A stretch of 64,000 nucleotides of DNA from CAVYXK01 sp963772445 (GCA_963772445.1 CAVYXK010000001.1:372001-436000), one strand, 5' to 3'. Positions 18,841-27,834 are shown, counted from the first letter of the stretch. The notes: generated by a model from the letters alone, not told the origin. A program made the numbers and translations.

Positions 18841-20568
18841 TCAGCCGCCGCTGCCGACCGTCCCGTGCGGGTTGTTCATGTCCCTCAGGAGTGGCACCGG
18901 GTTATCCGGGTGCTGCAGGTCCGGAATTAGGTCGGTCGAGGCGCCGCCCGGGACGCGCTTGATGTTCGGGAATCTCATGACCGACTTGTCGAAGTCAATA
19001 ATCACCGGCTCGATCAACGCCAGCACCCAGCCATTGTCCTGGCCTGCATACTTCCCTGGCGACGACGACAGCACACGATCCGGTGCGGCTCCGTTGAAGG
19101 TCATGTCGTATTTCTCGTACGGGTCCATGGTAAGGTTGTATGTCGCGCCGATCGCGCCCAGATTTGCGGTCGCGCCCAGCCAGGAGTCCTTGGCGGTGTA
19201 GAGATACTTCCACGCGATATGCACCCACGGCTCGCTGGGATCGCCACCGATATCGGCGCGCGCACCATTGAAAGTCTCTCCGTCTATATAGACCCACGAG
19301 TTGCGTGCCGAATGCTGTGCCTTGCCCAGGATGTAGGCGCTGTTGTCGATGCTGTCGAAGTAGATCGGCTGGCCGTCATTGCCCACCCATTCGTGCGGCG
19401 GTGGCGTGAGCCCGACCATCGCGGCCAACGTCGCCCAGCAGTCGATGTGCGACATCATCTCGCCGTACTGCACGCCCGGCGGGATGTGACCCGGCCACCA
19501 CATGACGGCCGGCACGCGCCAACCGCCTTCGAACGGGCTTCCCTTCTCACCACGGAACGGCGTGGTTCCCGCGTCAGGATAGGCATCCAGCCAAGCGCCG
19601 TTGTCGGCCGTCATGATCACGATCGTATTGGGCGCGAACGTCCGGATGGCGTCCATGATCTTCCCAATGTCGGCGTCAAGCTCCATCAGCGAGTCCGAAT
19701 AGTCTCCAAGATGCGACCGGCCGGCGAAGTCAGGCGCCGCATTGGTCGGGTTGTGCATCTTGAGGAAATTCACGTCCATGAAGAACGGCTGATCTCCGAC
19801 CGCGTGCCGCTGGATATAGTCGACCGCGTTGTCGGCTTGGCGTTGGTCGAAGGTGGCAAATCTGTCGTAGGTGATCGGCCCGAGACTCTTGGCCGGCTGG
19901 CCGGCCACGCCCTCCCACTCGGCAAGGTTCACGTTTTCGCTGTAGTACTTGGCAAATTCTGGATTATACGACGGGAACCAAGGATGGAACCACTTGCTCG
20001 TGTCGCTGTAGGTATAGACCCCGGCATAATAGGCGGCAAAATTCTTCATCTCGTCGAAGCCATGCTCGATCGGATAGGACACGGGTTTGTCGCCCAAATG
20101 CCACTTGCCCGAGAAGTACGTCGTGTAGCCGTTCTTCTTGAAGAACTCGGCGATCGTCGGCGTCTCCTTGCGGAGGAAGTTCTCGTCGCCCGGGGCGACC
20201 ACGATCGAGAGCGCCGAGCGGATCGGAATGCGCCCGGTTATGAACGAGGCGCGGCCCGCCGTGCAGCTTGCCTGGCCGTACCAGCTCGTAAAGACGCCCC
20301 CCTCCTTGGCCATCCGGTCGACGTTGGGCGTCGGATGGCCGAGGGCCGCACCGCCTCCCGAGTAGCAGCCGAAATCGTTCCAACCGGTGTCGTCGGTCAT
20401 TAGCATGACGATGTTGGGTCGCCGCCCCGAGGCCGGCGCAGCGTTCTGCGCCTGGGCGGACCGGATCGGCGCGCTCGCGGCCGCCATGCCCGCGGCCGCG
20501 GCAAAGGCCGTGCCCCGCAGAAACATGTCGCGGCGGCCCATATCATTGCCGGAACCTTTGTTGCTCAT
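18841..20568 (-). CDS. Arylsulfatase, Tat-exported
   Basis: A 575-residue type I sulfatase hydrolysing organic sulfate esters. MGRRDMFLRGTAFAAAAGMA is a twin-arginine signal ending at AQAQ. IVMLMTDDTGWNDFGCYSGG supplies the metal-binding Asp pair. ASCTAGRASFITGR contains CxAxR, whose Cys must be converted to formylglycine. FSGKWHLGD and VIMTADNGAW (second metal site) follow. The C-terminal domain runs to PHGTVGSGG. The start MSNKGSGNDMG at 20568 sits after a purine-rich site; the longer start at 20616 would overlap the upstream gene. The gene just upstream encodes the matching formylglycine-generating enzyme. Confidence 0.93.
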   Translation of the reverse strand: MSNKGSGNDMGRRDMFLRGTAFAAAAGMAAASAPIRSAQAQNAAPASGRRPNIVMLMTDDTGWNDFGCYSGGGAALGHPTPNVDRMAKEGGVFTSWYGQASCTAGRASFITGRIPIRSALSIVVAPGDENFLRKETPTIAEFFKKNGYTTYFSGKWHLGDKPVSYPIEHGFDEMKNFAAYYAGVYTYSDTSKWFHPWFPSYNPEFAKYYSENVNLAEWEGVAGQPAKSLGPITYDRFATFDQRQADNAVDYIQRHAVGDQPFFMDVNFLKMHNPTNAAPDFAGRSHLGDYSDSLMELDADIGKIMDAIRTFAPNTIVIMTADNGAWLDAYPDAGTTPFRGEKGSPFEGGWRVPAVMWWPGHIPPGVQYGEMMSHIDCWATLAAMVGLTPPPHEWVGNDGQPIYFDSIDNSAYILGKAQHSARNSWVYIDGETFNGARADIGGDPSEPWVHIAWKYLYTAKDSWLGATANLGAIGATYNLTMDPYEKYDMTFNGAAPDRVLSSSPGKYAGQDNGWVLALIEPVIIDFDKSVMRFPNIKRVPGGASTDLIPDLQHPDNPVPLLRDMNNPHGTVGSGG

Positions 20569-20587
20569 GGTGCTGTCCTCCTTCTGA

Positions 20588-21567
20588 CTAACTTCTGACG
20601 ATGCATCGGAAGCCAACGTGGCTCATTCCCGAATCGACCGGCTGCGCGTGGCGCGCGGCCGGGCGATAACGGCGGCAGTAGTTCGGCGCGCAGAGATGCG
20701 AGCCGCCCTTGACGACCTTGCGGGGAATCCGCACCCGCGGCTCGCACGAGTTGTAGCTGTCGGCCTCGGGGCCGCCACGCGGATTTTCCGGAATGCAGCA
20801 CGCCTTCACGGCATCCGCGGTGTGGCGAGCGGTTACCAGTCCGCGGTCCACTCCCACACGTTGCCGATCATGTCGAAGAGGCCGTAGCCGTTCGGCGGAA
20901 ACGTCTCGACCGGCGAGGTGCGCCTGTAGCCGTCGGCGGCGAGGTTCTCGTGCGGAAATCGGCCCTGCCAGGTGTTCGCCATGTGGCGGCCGCCCGGCGT
21001 CAGCTCGTCGCCCCAAGCGAACTCAGCGCCGTCGAGTCCGCCGCGCGCGGCGTACTCCCACTCGGCCTCCGTCGGCAGCGCCTTGCCCGCCCAGGCGGCG
21101 TAGGCCTCGGCGTCCTGCAATGCGACATGCACCACCGGATGGTCGTCGAGGCCGTGGTTCGATCGGCCCCGGCCGTACGGCCGGGGCCAGTTCGCGCCGA
21201 ACTCGAACTTCCACCATTGTCGCCAATCCCTCAGGTCAACGGGATGCGGCGGCGGAGTGAAGACGAGCGAGCCGGGCTTCAACATGTGCGGCAACGCGCC
21301 GGGATAATCCTTGGGGTCCGGCGCGGCCTCGGCGACGGTGACATAGCCCGTCGCCTCCACGAACCTGCGGAACTGGCGGTTGGTGACCGGCGTGCGGTCG
21401 ATCCAGCACGAGGCAACCGTCACGCGATGAGCGGGCGCCTCTTCCGGGTAGTGCCGATCCGATCCCATCCGGAAGGTGCCGCCCGGGATCCATACATTGT
21501 CGGGATGAAACGGCTCTTCTCGGGTCGGAGCATCGAGCCTCAGTTCCGTTCGGACTTGAAGCATCAT
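20588..21567 (-). pseudogene. Formylglycine-generating enzyme (SUMF1 family), frameshifted
   Basis: Copper-dependent oxidase that turns the sulfatase active-site Cys into formylglycine. The N-terminal two thirds read VWIPGGTFRMGSDRHYPEEA, VTNRQFRRFVEATGYVT, LPTEAEWEYAARGG and FDMIGNVWEWTADW, then hit a stop at 20833. One missing base there (coding strand ctggta-accgct) restores a frame running TARHTADAVKACCIPENPRG and KGGSHLCAPNYCRRYRPAAR to SHVGFRCIVRS. The two catalytic Cys (LCAPNYC) lie beyond the break. Repaired length is about 325 residues, normal for the family. Co-directional with and 20 bp upstream of the sulfatase. Confidence 0.88.
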
Positions 21568-21603
21568 GTGGGCTTCCTCCTCGGGTCGCGGAATGCCCGG
21601 CAG

Positions 21604-21909
21604 TCAGTCGCCTGCCATGCTCGTGATAATGATACCGGTGATCTTGCCCTCCGTATTGGAGCCGACGAGAAGGCTCGCCGCATCGCCGCGCGGGAAAAGG
21701 ACCTTCACCAGGTGGAATGTCTGGTCTCCTACCGTGCGGCTTTGCAATATTTCGGCGCTCTTCGGCAACGCCCCGTATTCGTTGAGGTGGCGAGACATCG
21801 CCTGGACCGCGTCATCCGTCAACTGGGCGTTATACTCGGCGGTCAGTTGCGTGCGGTCGAACTGGCCCGCTTGCATCTGCGTGAACCATTGAAGCGCAAA
21901 AGTGTTCAT
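21604..21909 (-). CDS. Small hypothetical protein in sulfatase operon
   Basis: 101 residues, no signal peptide. The sequence (MNTFALQWFTQMQAGQFDRT, SRHLNEYGALPKSAEILQSR, FHLVKVLFPRGDAASLLVGS) has the helix-then-sheet shape of NTF2/DUF3887-like domains, which is only a suggestion. It is the first gene of the cluster and reads into the formylglycine-generating enzyme gene 36 bp downstream, so it is probably co-transcribed. Confidence 0.7.
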   Translation of the reverse strand: MNTFALQWFTQMQAGQFDRTQLTAEYNAQLTDDAVQAMSRHLNEYGALPKSAEILQSRTVGDQTFHLVKVLFPRGDAASLLVGSNTEGKITGIIITSMAGD

Positions 21910-22151
21910 ACTGTCCTCCGTTCGAGAATTCGCAGCTTCACGTGTTGTCTCTCGTTTTCAGTCGTGTCGGCAGGACGTCTGGGCGTTTTCTCCTCACCGC
22001 ATGCATCCGTCAGCGCCGCAAAGGTCGCATCGTTAGTCCCGACGATGGTGCGTGGCGCACCATCGGTTGCCAGACGTCATCCTCACGGCTGACGGGGTCG
22101 CGGGCTATGCAATTTCGGAAAGCTCGCTGAAAAAGTGCCGCCGCCCCGAAG

Positions 22152-23099
22152 TTATTCAGTCGCGCGCTGAAGCGCTGCAGAGGGCAGTTCCCCGAACAAG
22201 GATCGATATTCAGCAGCGAAGCGCCCGAACTGCCAGAAACCGAACTGCATGGCGATCTCCGTCACCGTTGATGCGGTCGGCTTCGCGTCGAGCAGGGCTC
22301 GCCGAGCGAGGTTCAGGCGCCGCAGGACCAGAAACCGCTTGGGGCTCGTCCCGAGATGCTCGTGGCAGCACGTCCGCAAGGTTCGGTCGGACACGCCGAT
22401 CGCCGTGCAGATTTCCGGAATATACAGGGGTTCTTCCTCGTTCTCCTCCAGCACCCGATGAAAGCGGCGCATGATCGAGCCATGCTGGCGAAGGGCGACC
22501 CGATCCTCGCGAATCTCTCCCGCGCCGAGGCAGCCGACCATGGCCTCGATGAGGCATTGCTCCAGCCCGCGCGCCGCCTCCGGATTGGCAAGCACCTCAG
22601 GGGCGGTTTTCGCGAGATTGCCGGCAGCTTCGTGAAGCTGCTGGAGCCGTGCCATAGCGGCGGGCGGGGGGGTGATCATGAGCGTATCACACGGCGGCGT
22701 CAGGTCGCATCCCGCCACTGTCGTGCCGATCTTCACCATGTCCTCTACCGGCAGCGACATGGCGGCCAAGCGAGCCGCGCCCGATGAACGCTGAAAGCAA
22801 TCCTCCTCTTCCCGGTGCCTGGTGATGACGGTCGGTTGCACCTCCACGCCGCGCCACCGCAGACTAGGGCCGGGCTCGGTGCGGAACATGATGATCGCGC
22901 GCCCGGCCGTATTCGCTTCGTGTGCGACCCGAGGAGCCTCTTCGGAGAATCGCTGCATCCAAAGACGATGGAGGTCGATCCGGGTAAGGGTCGCACTGAA
23001 CCGCTCGCGTCGGGTAACGGTCAGCACGACCGTCGCGGCTCTGATCGCCGCAGCGTAGTCGTCCGGGTCGGAGAAGATTCTCACAGCGCTCGACGGCAC
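22152..23099 (-). CDS. AraC-family transcriptional regulator
   Basis: A 315-residue regulator with an effector-binding N-terminal half of the AraC_binding_2 type and a C-terminal double helix-turn-helix (IPEICTAIGVSDRTLRTCCH, LGTSPKRFLVLRRLNLARRA, TVTEIAMQFGFWQFGRFAAE). I chose the GTG at 23099, because GGGAG lies 7 nt upstream and the preceding ORF codons cross an inverted repeat at 23129-23143. It lies upstream of and codirectional with the sulfatase genes, so it may control them. The gene at 23824 and the remnant at 34770 are paralogues. Confidence 0.88.
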   Translation of the reverse strand: MPSSAVRIFSDPDDYAAAIRAATVVLTVTRRERFSATLTRIDLHRLWMQRFSEEAPRVAHEANTAGRAIIMFRTEPGPSLRWRGVEVQPTVITRHREEEDCFQRSSGAARLAAMSLPVEDMVKIGTTVAGCDLTPPCDTLMITPPPAAMARLQQLHEAAGNLAKTAPEVLANPEAARGLEQCLIEAMVGCLGAGEIREDRVALRQHGSIMRRFHRVLEENEEEPLYIPEICTAIGVSDRTLRTCCHEHLGTSPKRFLVLRRLNLARRALLDAKPTASTVTEIAMQFGFWQFGRFAAEYRSLFGELPSAALQRATE

Positions 23100-23128
23100 T
23101 GAACAACTCCCATAATTTACAAAAATAC

Positions 23129-23143
23129 ATTGGACTAACCCGC
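23129..23143. repeat. Inverted repeat, left copy (15 bp)
   Basis: ATTGGACTAACCCGC, exact reverse complement of 23684-23698. Flanking AAAAATAC outside this copy resembles AAAAACGT outside the other, so the similarity extends imperfectly to about 23 bp. It lies 30 bp upstream of the GTG start of the AraC gene. Confidence 0.85.
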
Positions 23144-23683
23144 TACGCGGGAGCCGTGTGCCTCCAGCAGTGACATCCTCTCGATAGAAAGCGCTGCACG
23201 GCGACAAAGCAAATCCGCCACCGCGGAAGGAGCTGGATTGGGCGCCAATCGCATCCTACAGTCTCGGATGATTGGCGCACGACGTATCGCGCCGATCAGT
23301 GCAAGGGAGTGACGGTGACACTTGCTGGCGGCGTGAAGGGGGCGGCTTCAAGAGAACCCGGCAGGGTGCGGATCGACGTGCGACCCGGGCGAGAGCCTGC
23401 ACGGGTCACGCCGTCATGTCCCCGTGCCCCCACTCAACCGCAAGTCGCAGTCCAATCGCAACATTGCGCGCAACTCCTTGATATTCCTTCCATTCCAAAA
23501 CATTCAATGCCCATATACTCAAAATCCATGCCATACCCGCGTCAGTTGTCCCCCGCCTCCACCTCACGCTGCACTGGCCGACCGAGCAGCGCTGCCAGGT
23601 TTTCGCGACATGCGCGCCACGGACAAGCTGCACGGCACCATCTCGGTGCGCATCGCTCGGAGATCGCCGCGGCTGGGGTGCGG

Positions 23684-23698
23684 GCGGGTTAGTCCAAT
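23684..23698. repeat. Inverted repeat, right copy (15 bp)
   Basis: GCGGGTTAGTCCAAT, exact reverse complement of 23129-23143. The structured palindrome at 23700 follows immediately. Confidence 0.85.
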
Positions 23699-23699
23699 A

Positions 23700-23780
23700 C
23701 GTTTTTAGCTCACCGGCGCGGCTCCCAACTTGGGTGCCTACGCGGTGAGGCACGTGCCCCGCGCCGCCAAGCTAAAAACG
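23700..23780. ncRNA. 81-nt multi-stem palindrome (possible structured RNA or DNA site)
   Basis: CGTTTTTAGC (23700-23709) pairs perfectly with GCTAAAAACG (23771-23780). Inside, GGCGCGG (23715-23721) pairs with CCGCGCC (23759-23765). Inside that are a CCCAA/TTGGG palindrome and the hairpin GTGCCT-acgcggtg-AGGCAC. The result is a branched fold rather than one stem. It lies 44 bp past the stop of the second AraC gene and could be its 3' structure, a small RNA, or a transposon end. No promoter or U-tract was recognised. It does not match the attC core consensus. Confidence 0.45.
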
Positions 23781-23823
23781 CTCTTCATTATGACACAGCG
23801 CGTGTTGCTCCCATTCACCCAAG

Positions 23824-24828
23824 TCAATTGTCATCGAAACGTCGCGCATGCTTGCGAAGCGCGAGACGGAGCATGCAATGCCGCGTGCCTCGGCGCAGGG
23901 TAGCGTGCGGCAACTCGCCATACAACGCCCGGTAACTGGCGGCGAACCGCCCCGGGTGATGAAACCCGTAACGTCGCGCGGTACCTGAGACTTTGGACCC
24001 GTCAGCGGGTCCGATTCTCAACGCACGACGCACCAGTTGCAACCGCTGGAAGTGCATGTAGCGACGTGGACTCATTCCTAATTGCATTTGGCAGCATGCG
24101 CGCAACCTTCTCTGCGAAACACCGATTGCCGCGCAAACGTCTGCCACCCGAAGGCCGACGCGATGCTCCGCCTGCAGCACCTCCTCGAAGCGGAGCACGA
24201 TGTCGCGCTGGCGGCGGGCTGCCAGGTGCTCGACATTGGGCTGCCCTGCCTGCAGACAGTCGATCAGGGCCTCGATAATCTGCTGCTCCAACCCGTGCGC
24301 CGCCCGGGCATCGGTCAGCCGACCCGGATGAGCGCCAGCGGTACGGATTGCTATCTCGTACAGGCTACGCAAACGTCGCTCGGACGTGCGCCGCGGTCGC
24401 CAGCATCGTAGGACCGGCGCCGTACAGAGCGCGGCGGCCGTCATGGCATGGCAGTATTCAGCCAGAACCACTACCGGGAGCCGCAAAGCGCCCCAACGGC
24501 AAGGGCCATCTGTGCGAGCGTGCATGCGCTGCCCGGGCCCGATCGTCAGCAGATCGCCCGGCTGCATCGGGATGCCGGCCCAGGTCAGGGCAGCCCGGTC
24601 GAGCGGGGGCAGCACGACCTGCACCACGTCGGGCGGTACGGCAATCAAGGCGACTCGCGACGCCTGTTCCTCGGCCGACGAAAGCCGTATTTGGTGCAGC
24701 GTAACCTGGGTGAGACGTGCGCGGAACGGACCGCGGCCGGTGATCAGCAGTCTCAGGCAACCATCGGCGCGCAGGGCGGCCTCGAAATGCTCCGGTTCGA
24801 CGAAGCCAGATGTGGTATCCCCCGGCAT
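23824..24828 (-). CDS. AraC-family transcriptional regulator
   Basis: 334 residues. The N-terminal half includes FRARLTQVTLHQIRLSSAEE and VVQVVLPPLDRAALTWAGIP (effector domain); the C-terminal half is a double helix-turn-helix (VADVCAAIGVSQRRLRACCQ, LGMSPRRYMHFQRLQLVRRA, ARRYGFHHPGRFAASYRALY). It is similar throughout to the regulator at 22152 and probably arose by duplication. The target is unknown; the split protease gene lies 90 bp upstream on the same strand. Confidence 0.88.
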   Translation of the reverse strand: MPGDTTSGFVEPEHFEAALRADGCLRLLITGRGPFRARLTQVTLHQIRLSSAEEQASRVALIAVPPDVVQVVLPPLDRAALTWAGIPMQPGDLLTIGPGQRMHARTDGPCRWGALRLPVVVLAEYCHAMTAAALCTAPVLRCWRPRRTSERRLRSLYEIAIRTAGAHPGRLTDARAAHGLEQQIIEALIDCLQAGQPNVEHLAARRQRDIVLRFEEVLQAEHRVGLRVADVCAAIGVSQRRLRACCQMQLGMSPRRYMHFQRLQLVRRALRIGPADGSKVSGTARRYGFHHPGRFAASYRALYGELPHATLRRGTRHCMLRLALRKHARRFDDN

Positions 24829-24920
24829 TTCTGCTCCGCCCGATGGCTTCCCAGCCGGCTCATGCCGTCGAAAGGCATCTCATGCGGCAAGAGCCGTCGA
24901 TTTCGGCCGGTACCGGCCGC

Positions 24921-25659
24921 TCAGTCGAGCTGTAGCGACACCCAGCGGCGTCCCGACGGTTCCGAAATGAGCATCGGGACGAATGGATGCTTCTGCGCTC
25001 GTTCATCATCCACAACTTTCTGCACATCATCGGGCGAAGCCACCGCCGTGTTGCGCACCCGCATGATCACCGAACCCGCATCGATCTTGGCATTTGCGGC
25101 GGTGCTGCCAATCGCAACACCGGTGATCACCACACCCTGTTGCTGCTCACTGAGTTTGTATTTAGCGCGAAGCTCTGGGGTGACCGCCGCCATTTCCAGA
25201 CCAAAGTTCGTCGTTGCCTCCGGCGGGAGTTCCGGTTTCGGTACACCGGGCTGGCCCAGGAATGTGCTGTACGATTGGCCAGCAGGCTGTCCGATCAGGG
25301 TGACGGGCACTGTCTGCTCCGTCCCGCCGCGCACCACGACCAAATTCACCGTCGTTCCCGGAATGGTCTCGCCTATGTCACGCATCAGGGCACGGCTGTC
25401 TGCCGCGAACTTGGTTCCGAACGAGGTGATGATGTCGCCGGGACGAAGGCCCGCGTGTGCGGCCGGACTGCCATCCGTCACATCCACGACGATCGACCCC
25501 CACGGCCCCGGAAGCCCATAGGCGTTGGCCAGATCGGGCGTTAGCGCCTGAACCTGCGCACCCAGATAGCTGGGCTCCATCTTGCCCGACTGGTACTCCC
25601 GCATATGCGTCACGATGAACTTCGCGTCGTTGATCGGGATGGCCAGCCCAATACCAATA
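24921..25659 (-). pseudogene. HtrA/DegP-like protease, 3' part (PDZ domains) cut off by IS
   Basis: C-terminal half of a periplasmic serine protease/chaperone. After the IS the frame resumes at IGIGLAIPINDAKFIVTHMR and contains two PDZ modules: LGAQVQALTPDLANAYGLPG with GSPAAHAGLRPGDIITSFGT, and LEMAAVTPELRAKYKLSEQQ with ANAKIDAGSVIMRVRNTAVA. It ends at SLQLD. No start codon or promoter is evident after the IS boundary, so this half is probably not expressed as such. Confidence 0.9.
25644..25659. repeat. Target-site duplication, left copy
   Basis: CAGCCCAATACCAATA occurs here and at 27136-27151, directly flanking the IS. A further T is ambiguous because the element itself begins TGTCG. Confidence 0.92.
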
Positions 25660-25820
25660 TGTCGATAGCTAATTATGTTGTCCGGTTTATGTAGCACATC
25701 AGTTGTCCGCTTGTTTCCGGTCTGTTCGCAAGAGCAGGGACAGAACGGCTGGCGACGGGGCACGGTACGCCCCCACTGTCTTCTTCAAACCATGAATCAA
25801 TTTCCTTCTTTTGCTGATGC

Positions 25821-25870
25821 GCCTGTGGAGTTGTGGGCAACGCTCTTCCGTTGTCCACAAATCCACAGGC
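25821..25870. repeat. Hairpin with DnaA-box-like arms, 3' of IS1202-like transposase
   Basis: Arms GCCTGTGGAGTTGTGGGCAA+CG and CGTTGTCCACAAATCCACAG+GC pair at 20 of 22 positions around loop CTCTTC. It sits between the transposase stop and the IS left end. It is about 90% identical to 749-796 and 40755-40802 in the IS3-like element, although the two elements are otherwise unrelated. Confidence 0.85.
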
Positions 25871-25889
25871 GAGCCGGACCCAAGCGAGA

Positions 25890-27055
25890 TCATGCCGCCG
25901 TGTCCAATGCCGCCATCTGCAGCGCCCCCTGCGCGTCATAGCGTCCCAGGCAGCGTGGGCCGTGGAACACCGCGTGGCTCCCGTCGTGATATTGCCGCAC
26001 CTTCACCCGTGCCTTCACGAAATGAGCACGCAGCGGCGAGGGTGGAATTTGCAGCTTCATCCGCCGCCACGAAACCGTGTTGTCGCGGTCCACCTGGCGC
26101 TCCTCCTGGATACACAGAATTTCCCGCAGATCGACGCCGGCAACTGCGACGAAAGCCGATCCCTCCTGCTCCGCCTTCACCGCAAACTGGGCGTGATGCG
26201 CCGGCAGGTAGCAATCCCGAATGAACCGGTTGGCCTCCGCAACCGTCGTGATCCCAGCCAGCGCCAGCTCCTTGATCAGGCGGTCCTGTAACGTCTGAAA
26301 CAGCCGCTCCGAACGACCACGGGCCTGCGGTGAGTAGGCCGCAATGTGCTCCACGCCCAAATGCGCCAGCGCCCGCCCAACCTGCGTCAGCCGCTTCCGG
26401 TCAACCGGGCCGCCAGCCTCGGGCGTCACGAAGTAGTGGCTGCCCCGATCCGTATACAGGCTCAGTGCCAGGCCATGCGCGCCAAACACCTCCAGCAGAG
26501 CCTGGAACGTCAATTCCGTGCCTTCCTCCGCTACCAAAAACGCCGAGTAGATCACGTTCGTCGCGTCGTCCATCGTCACGATCAGGTCCAGCGCCAGCCA
26601 TTCATGGCGCGACCCGTCCTGATGAAGCATCATCCCAGGCAACGGCCGTCGCGGCCGCTTGCGCCGGTGTGCGCCGCGCCGCGGGGCGCGCTCCAGAAGC
26701 CCCTTCGATTGCAGGTACGCCTTCGTCCACGTGTAGCCCCAGCGGAAACCGTGGCGGCGCACCAGGTGCTCGTGAAAGTGCTTCGCCGTGAACCCGCTGT
26801 AACGCGTACGATACAGCCGCTCGACCTCCTCCTCCCGATCGACCGGAACCCGCTTCCCGGACGCCCGGCCAAGCCGCCGGTCCAGCAGACCGGCCCGGCT
26901 TCTTCGTAGCGCTGTTGCCAACGACGGAATGTCCGCTCGCTGATCCCAAGCAGCTCCGCCGCTTCGCACTGGTTGAGTTCGCTCAATTTATACCCGTCCA
27001 GCACGCTCCGGAACTTGATCACTCGCACACCCTGAAGGGCTTCCGACCGGCGCAT
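25890..27055 (-). pseudogene. Transposase of IS1202-like element, frameshifted
   Basis: The N-terminus from MRRSEALQGVRVIKF has a helix-turn-helix (QCEAAELLGISERTFRRWQQ). At about 26893 one G is missing from a G-run (expected GAGLLDRRLG). The DDE core then continues in another frame: RTRYSGFTAKHFHEHLVRRH, GMMLHQDGSRHEWLALDL, ALSLYTDRGSHYFVT, GVEHIAAYSPQARGRSERLF. It ends ALDTAA. All catalytic residues are present after repair, roughly 400 residues in total. As written the element cannot make a full transposase. Confidence 0.85.
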
Positions 27056-27135
27056 TCAGGGCTCCTCCAAAGGAGCCCATCATCACCGGACAGATCGTGT
27101 GCTACCTAAACCGGATATATCGTGTGCTACCGACA

Positions 27136-27151
27136 CAGCCCAATACCAATA
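27136..27151. repeat. Target-site duplication, right copy
   Basis: CAGCCCAATACCAATA, identical to 25644-25659, immediately outside the TG...CA end of the IS. Confidence 0.92.
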
Positions 27152-27834
27152 TTGCCTGTACTGGTGGTGGTTGTGTATAGTGCGGAGTTGACGCCGACCA
27201 CCTCACCCTTGGCGTTGAACATCGGGCCACCAGAGTTGCCCTCGTTGATTGCAGCATCGGTCTGGATGTAATCGTCGAAATCGGTGAAGTGAAAATCGCG
27301 ATCGAGGGCGCTGATGATGCCGGTGGTCACAGTGCTTTGGAAGCCGAGCGGATTGCCGATCGCTATCACGAAATCGCCCTGGCTCAACGTATCACTGTCG
27401 CCCAGCTTGACCGGGTGGAACGGCCTGTCGCCTCGTATCTTGATCACCCCGATGTCGGCGCAACAAGACTCGGCGATCAGGTCGGCGGGAAGCTGAACGC
27501 CGTCACTAAGGGTGACCGTGAAGCTGGCTCCGTTATGCACGACATGCTTGTTGGTGACGACGTACCCGTCAGTGGTGATGATGAACCCGGTGCCATACCA
27601 GATGCTTTTGTCGGGTTTTGCGACCTGCGCCATGACTGACTGGCCGGGCGGGATCTGAATGGCCTCGTAGCGTGTCGTGGTAATGTTGACGACGCTGGGC
27701 AGCAGGGTGGCGACCAGGTTGGGAAGGTCGGCCTCCGTGATCCCGGCCGCTGCGGCCGGGGGCACAGACGGCAGCCCCGTTATCAGTGCGACGGCAGCCG
27801 AAAGCACGGTGGCACACAGCATTCGAGCGCGCAT
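27136..27834 (-). pseudogene. HtrA/DegP-like protease, 5' part (protease domain)
   Basis: Start MRARMLCATVLSAAVALITG at 27834 after GGAAGGAC; a Sec signal is cleaved near PAAAAG. The trypsin-fold domain carries His in VVTNKHVVHNG, Asp in CCADIGVIKIRG and Ser in NEGNSGGPMFN. The frame enters the IS after GIGL and stops at 27127. A secreted protease lacking its PDZ domains could still be made. The flanking 16-bp duplication shows that a single insertion separated it from 24921-25659. Confidence 0.92.

Larger units (their letters stand above)
23100..23823. other. Intergenic region between two AraC genes
   Basis: 724 bp without a supported gene; the short frames inside lack any family resemblance. 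It contains a 570-bp block bounded by perfect 15-bp inverted repeats and an 81-nt multi-stem palindrome, both annotated separately. Confidence 0.6.
25660..27135 (-). mobile_element. IS1202-like (ISNCY) insertion sequence inside a protease gene
   Basis: About 1,476 bp. The left end TGTCGATAGC...TGTCCGGTTTATGTAGCAC matches the complement of the right end TGTCGGTAGC...ATCCGGTTTAGGTAGCAC, and termini are TG...CA. A 16-bp direct repeat of target flanks it, and removing one copy plus the IS rejoins the protease frame exactly (IGIGL-AIPIN). A 15-18 bp duplication and an rve-type transposase fit the ISTde1-like branch of the IS1202 family; that assignment is from memory of the family. Confidence 0.88.

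Noticed and set aside
19219..20403. 394-codon open frame antisense to the sulfatase gene
   Set aside because: Shadow of a strongly coding minus-strand gene; no family resemblance and no ribosome site.
23700..23780. Integron attC site
   Set aside because: Size and folding are suggestive, but the ends are GTTTTTA/TAAAAAC rather than RYYYAAC/GTTRRRY, and no integron integrase or cassette array is present.
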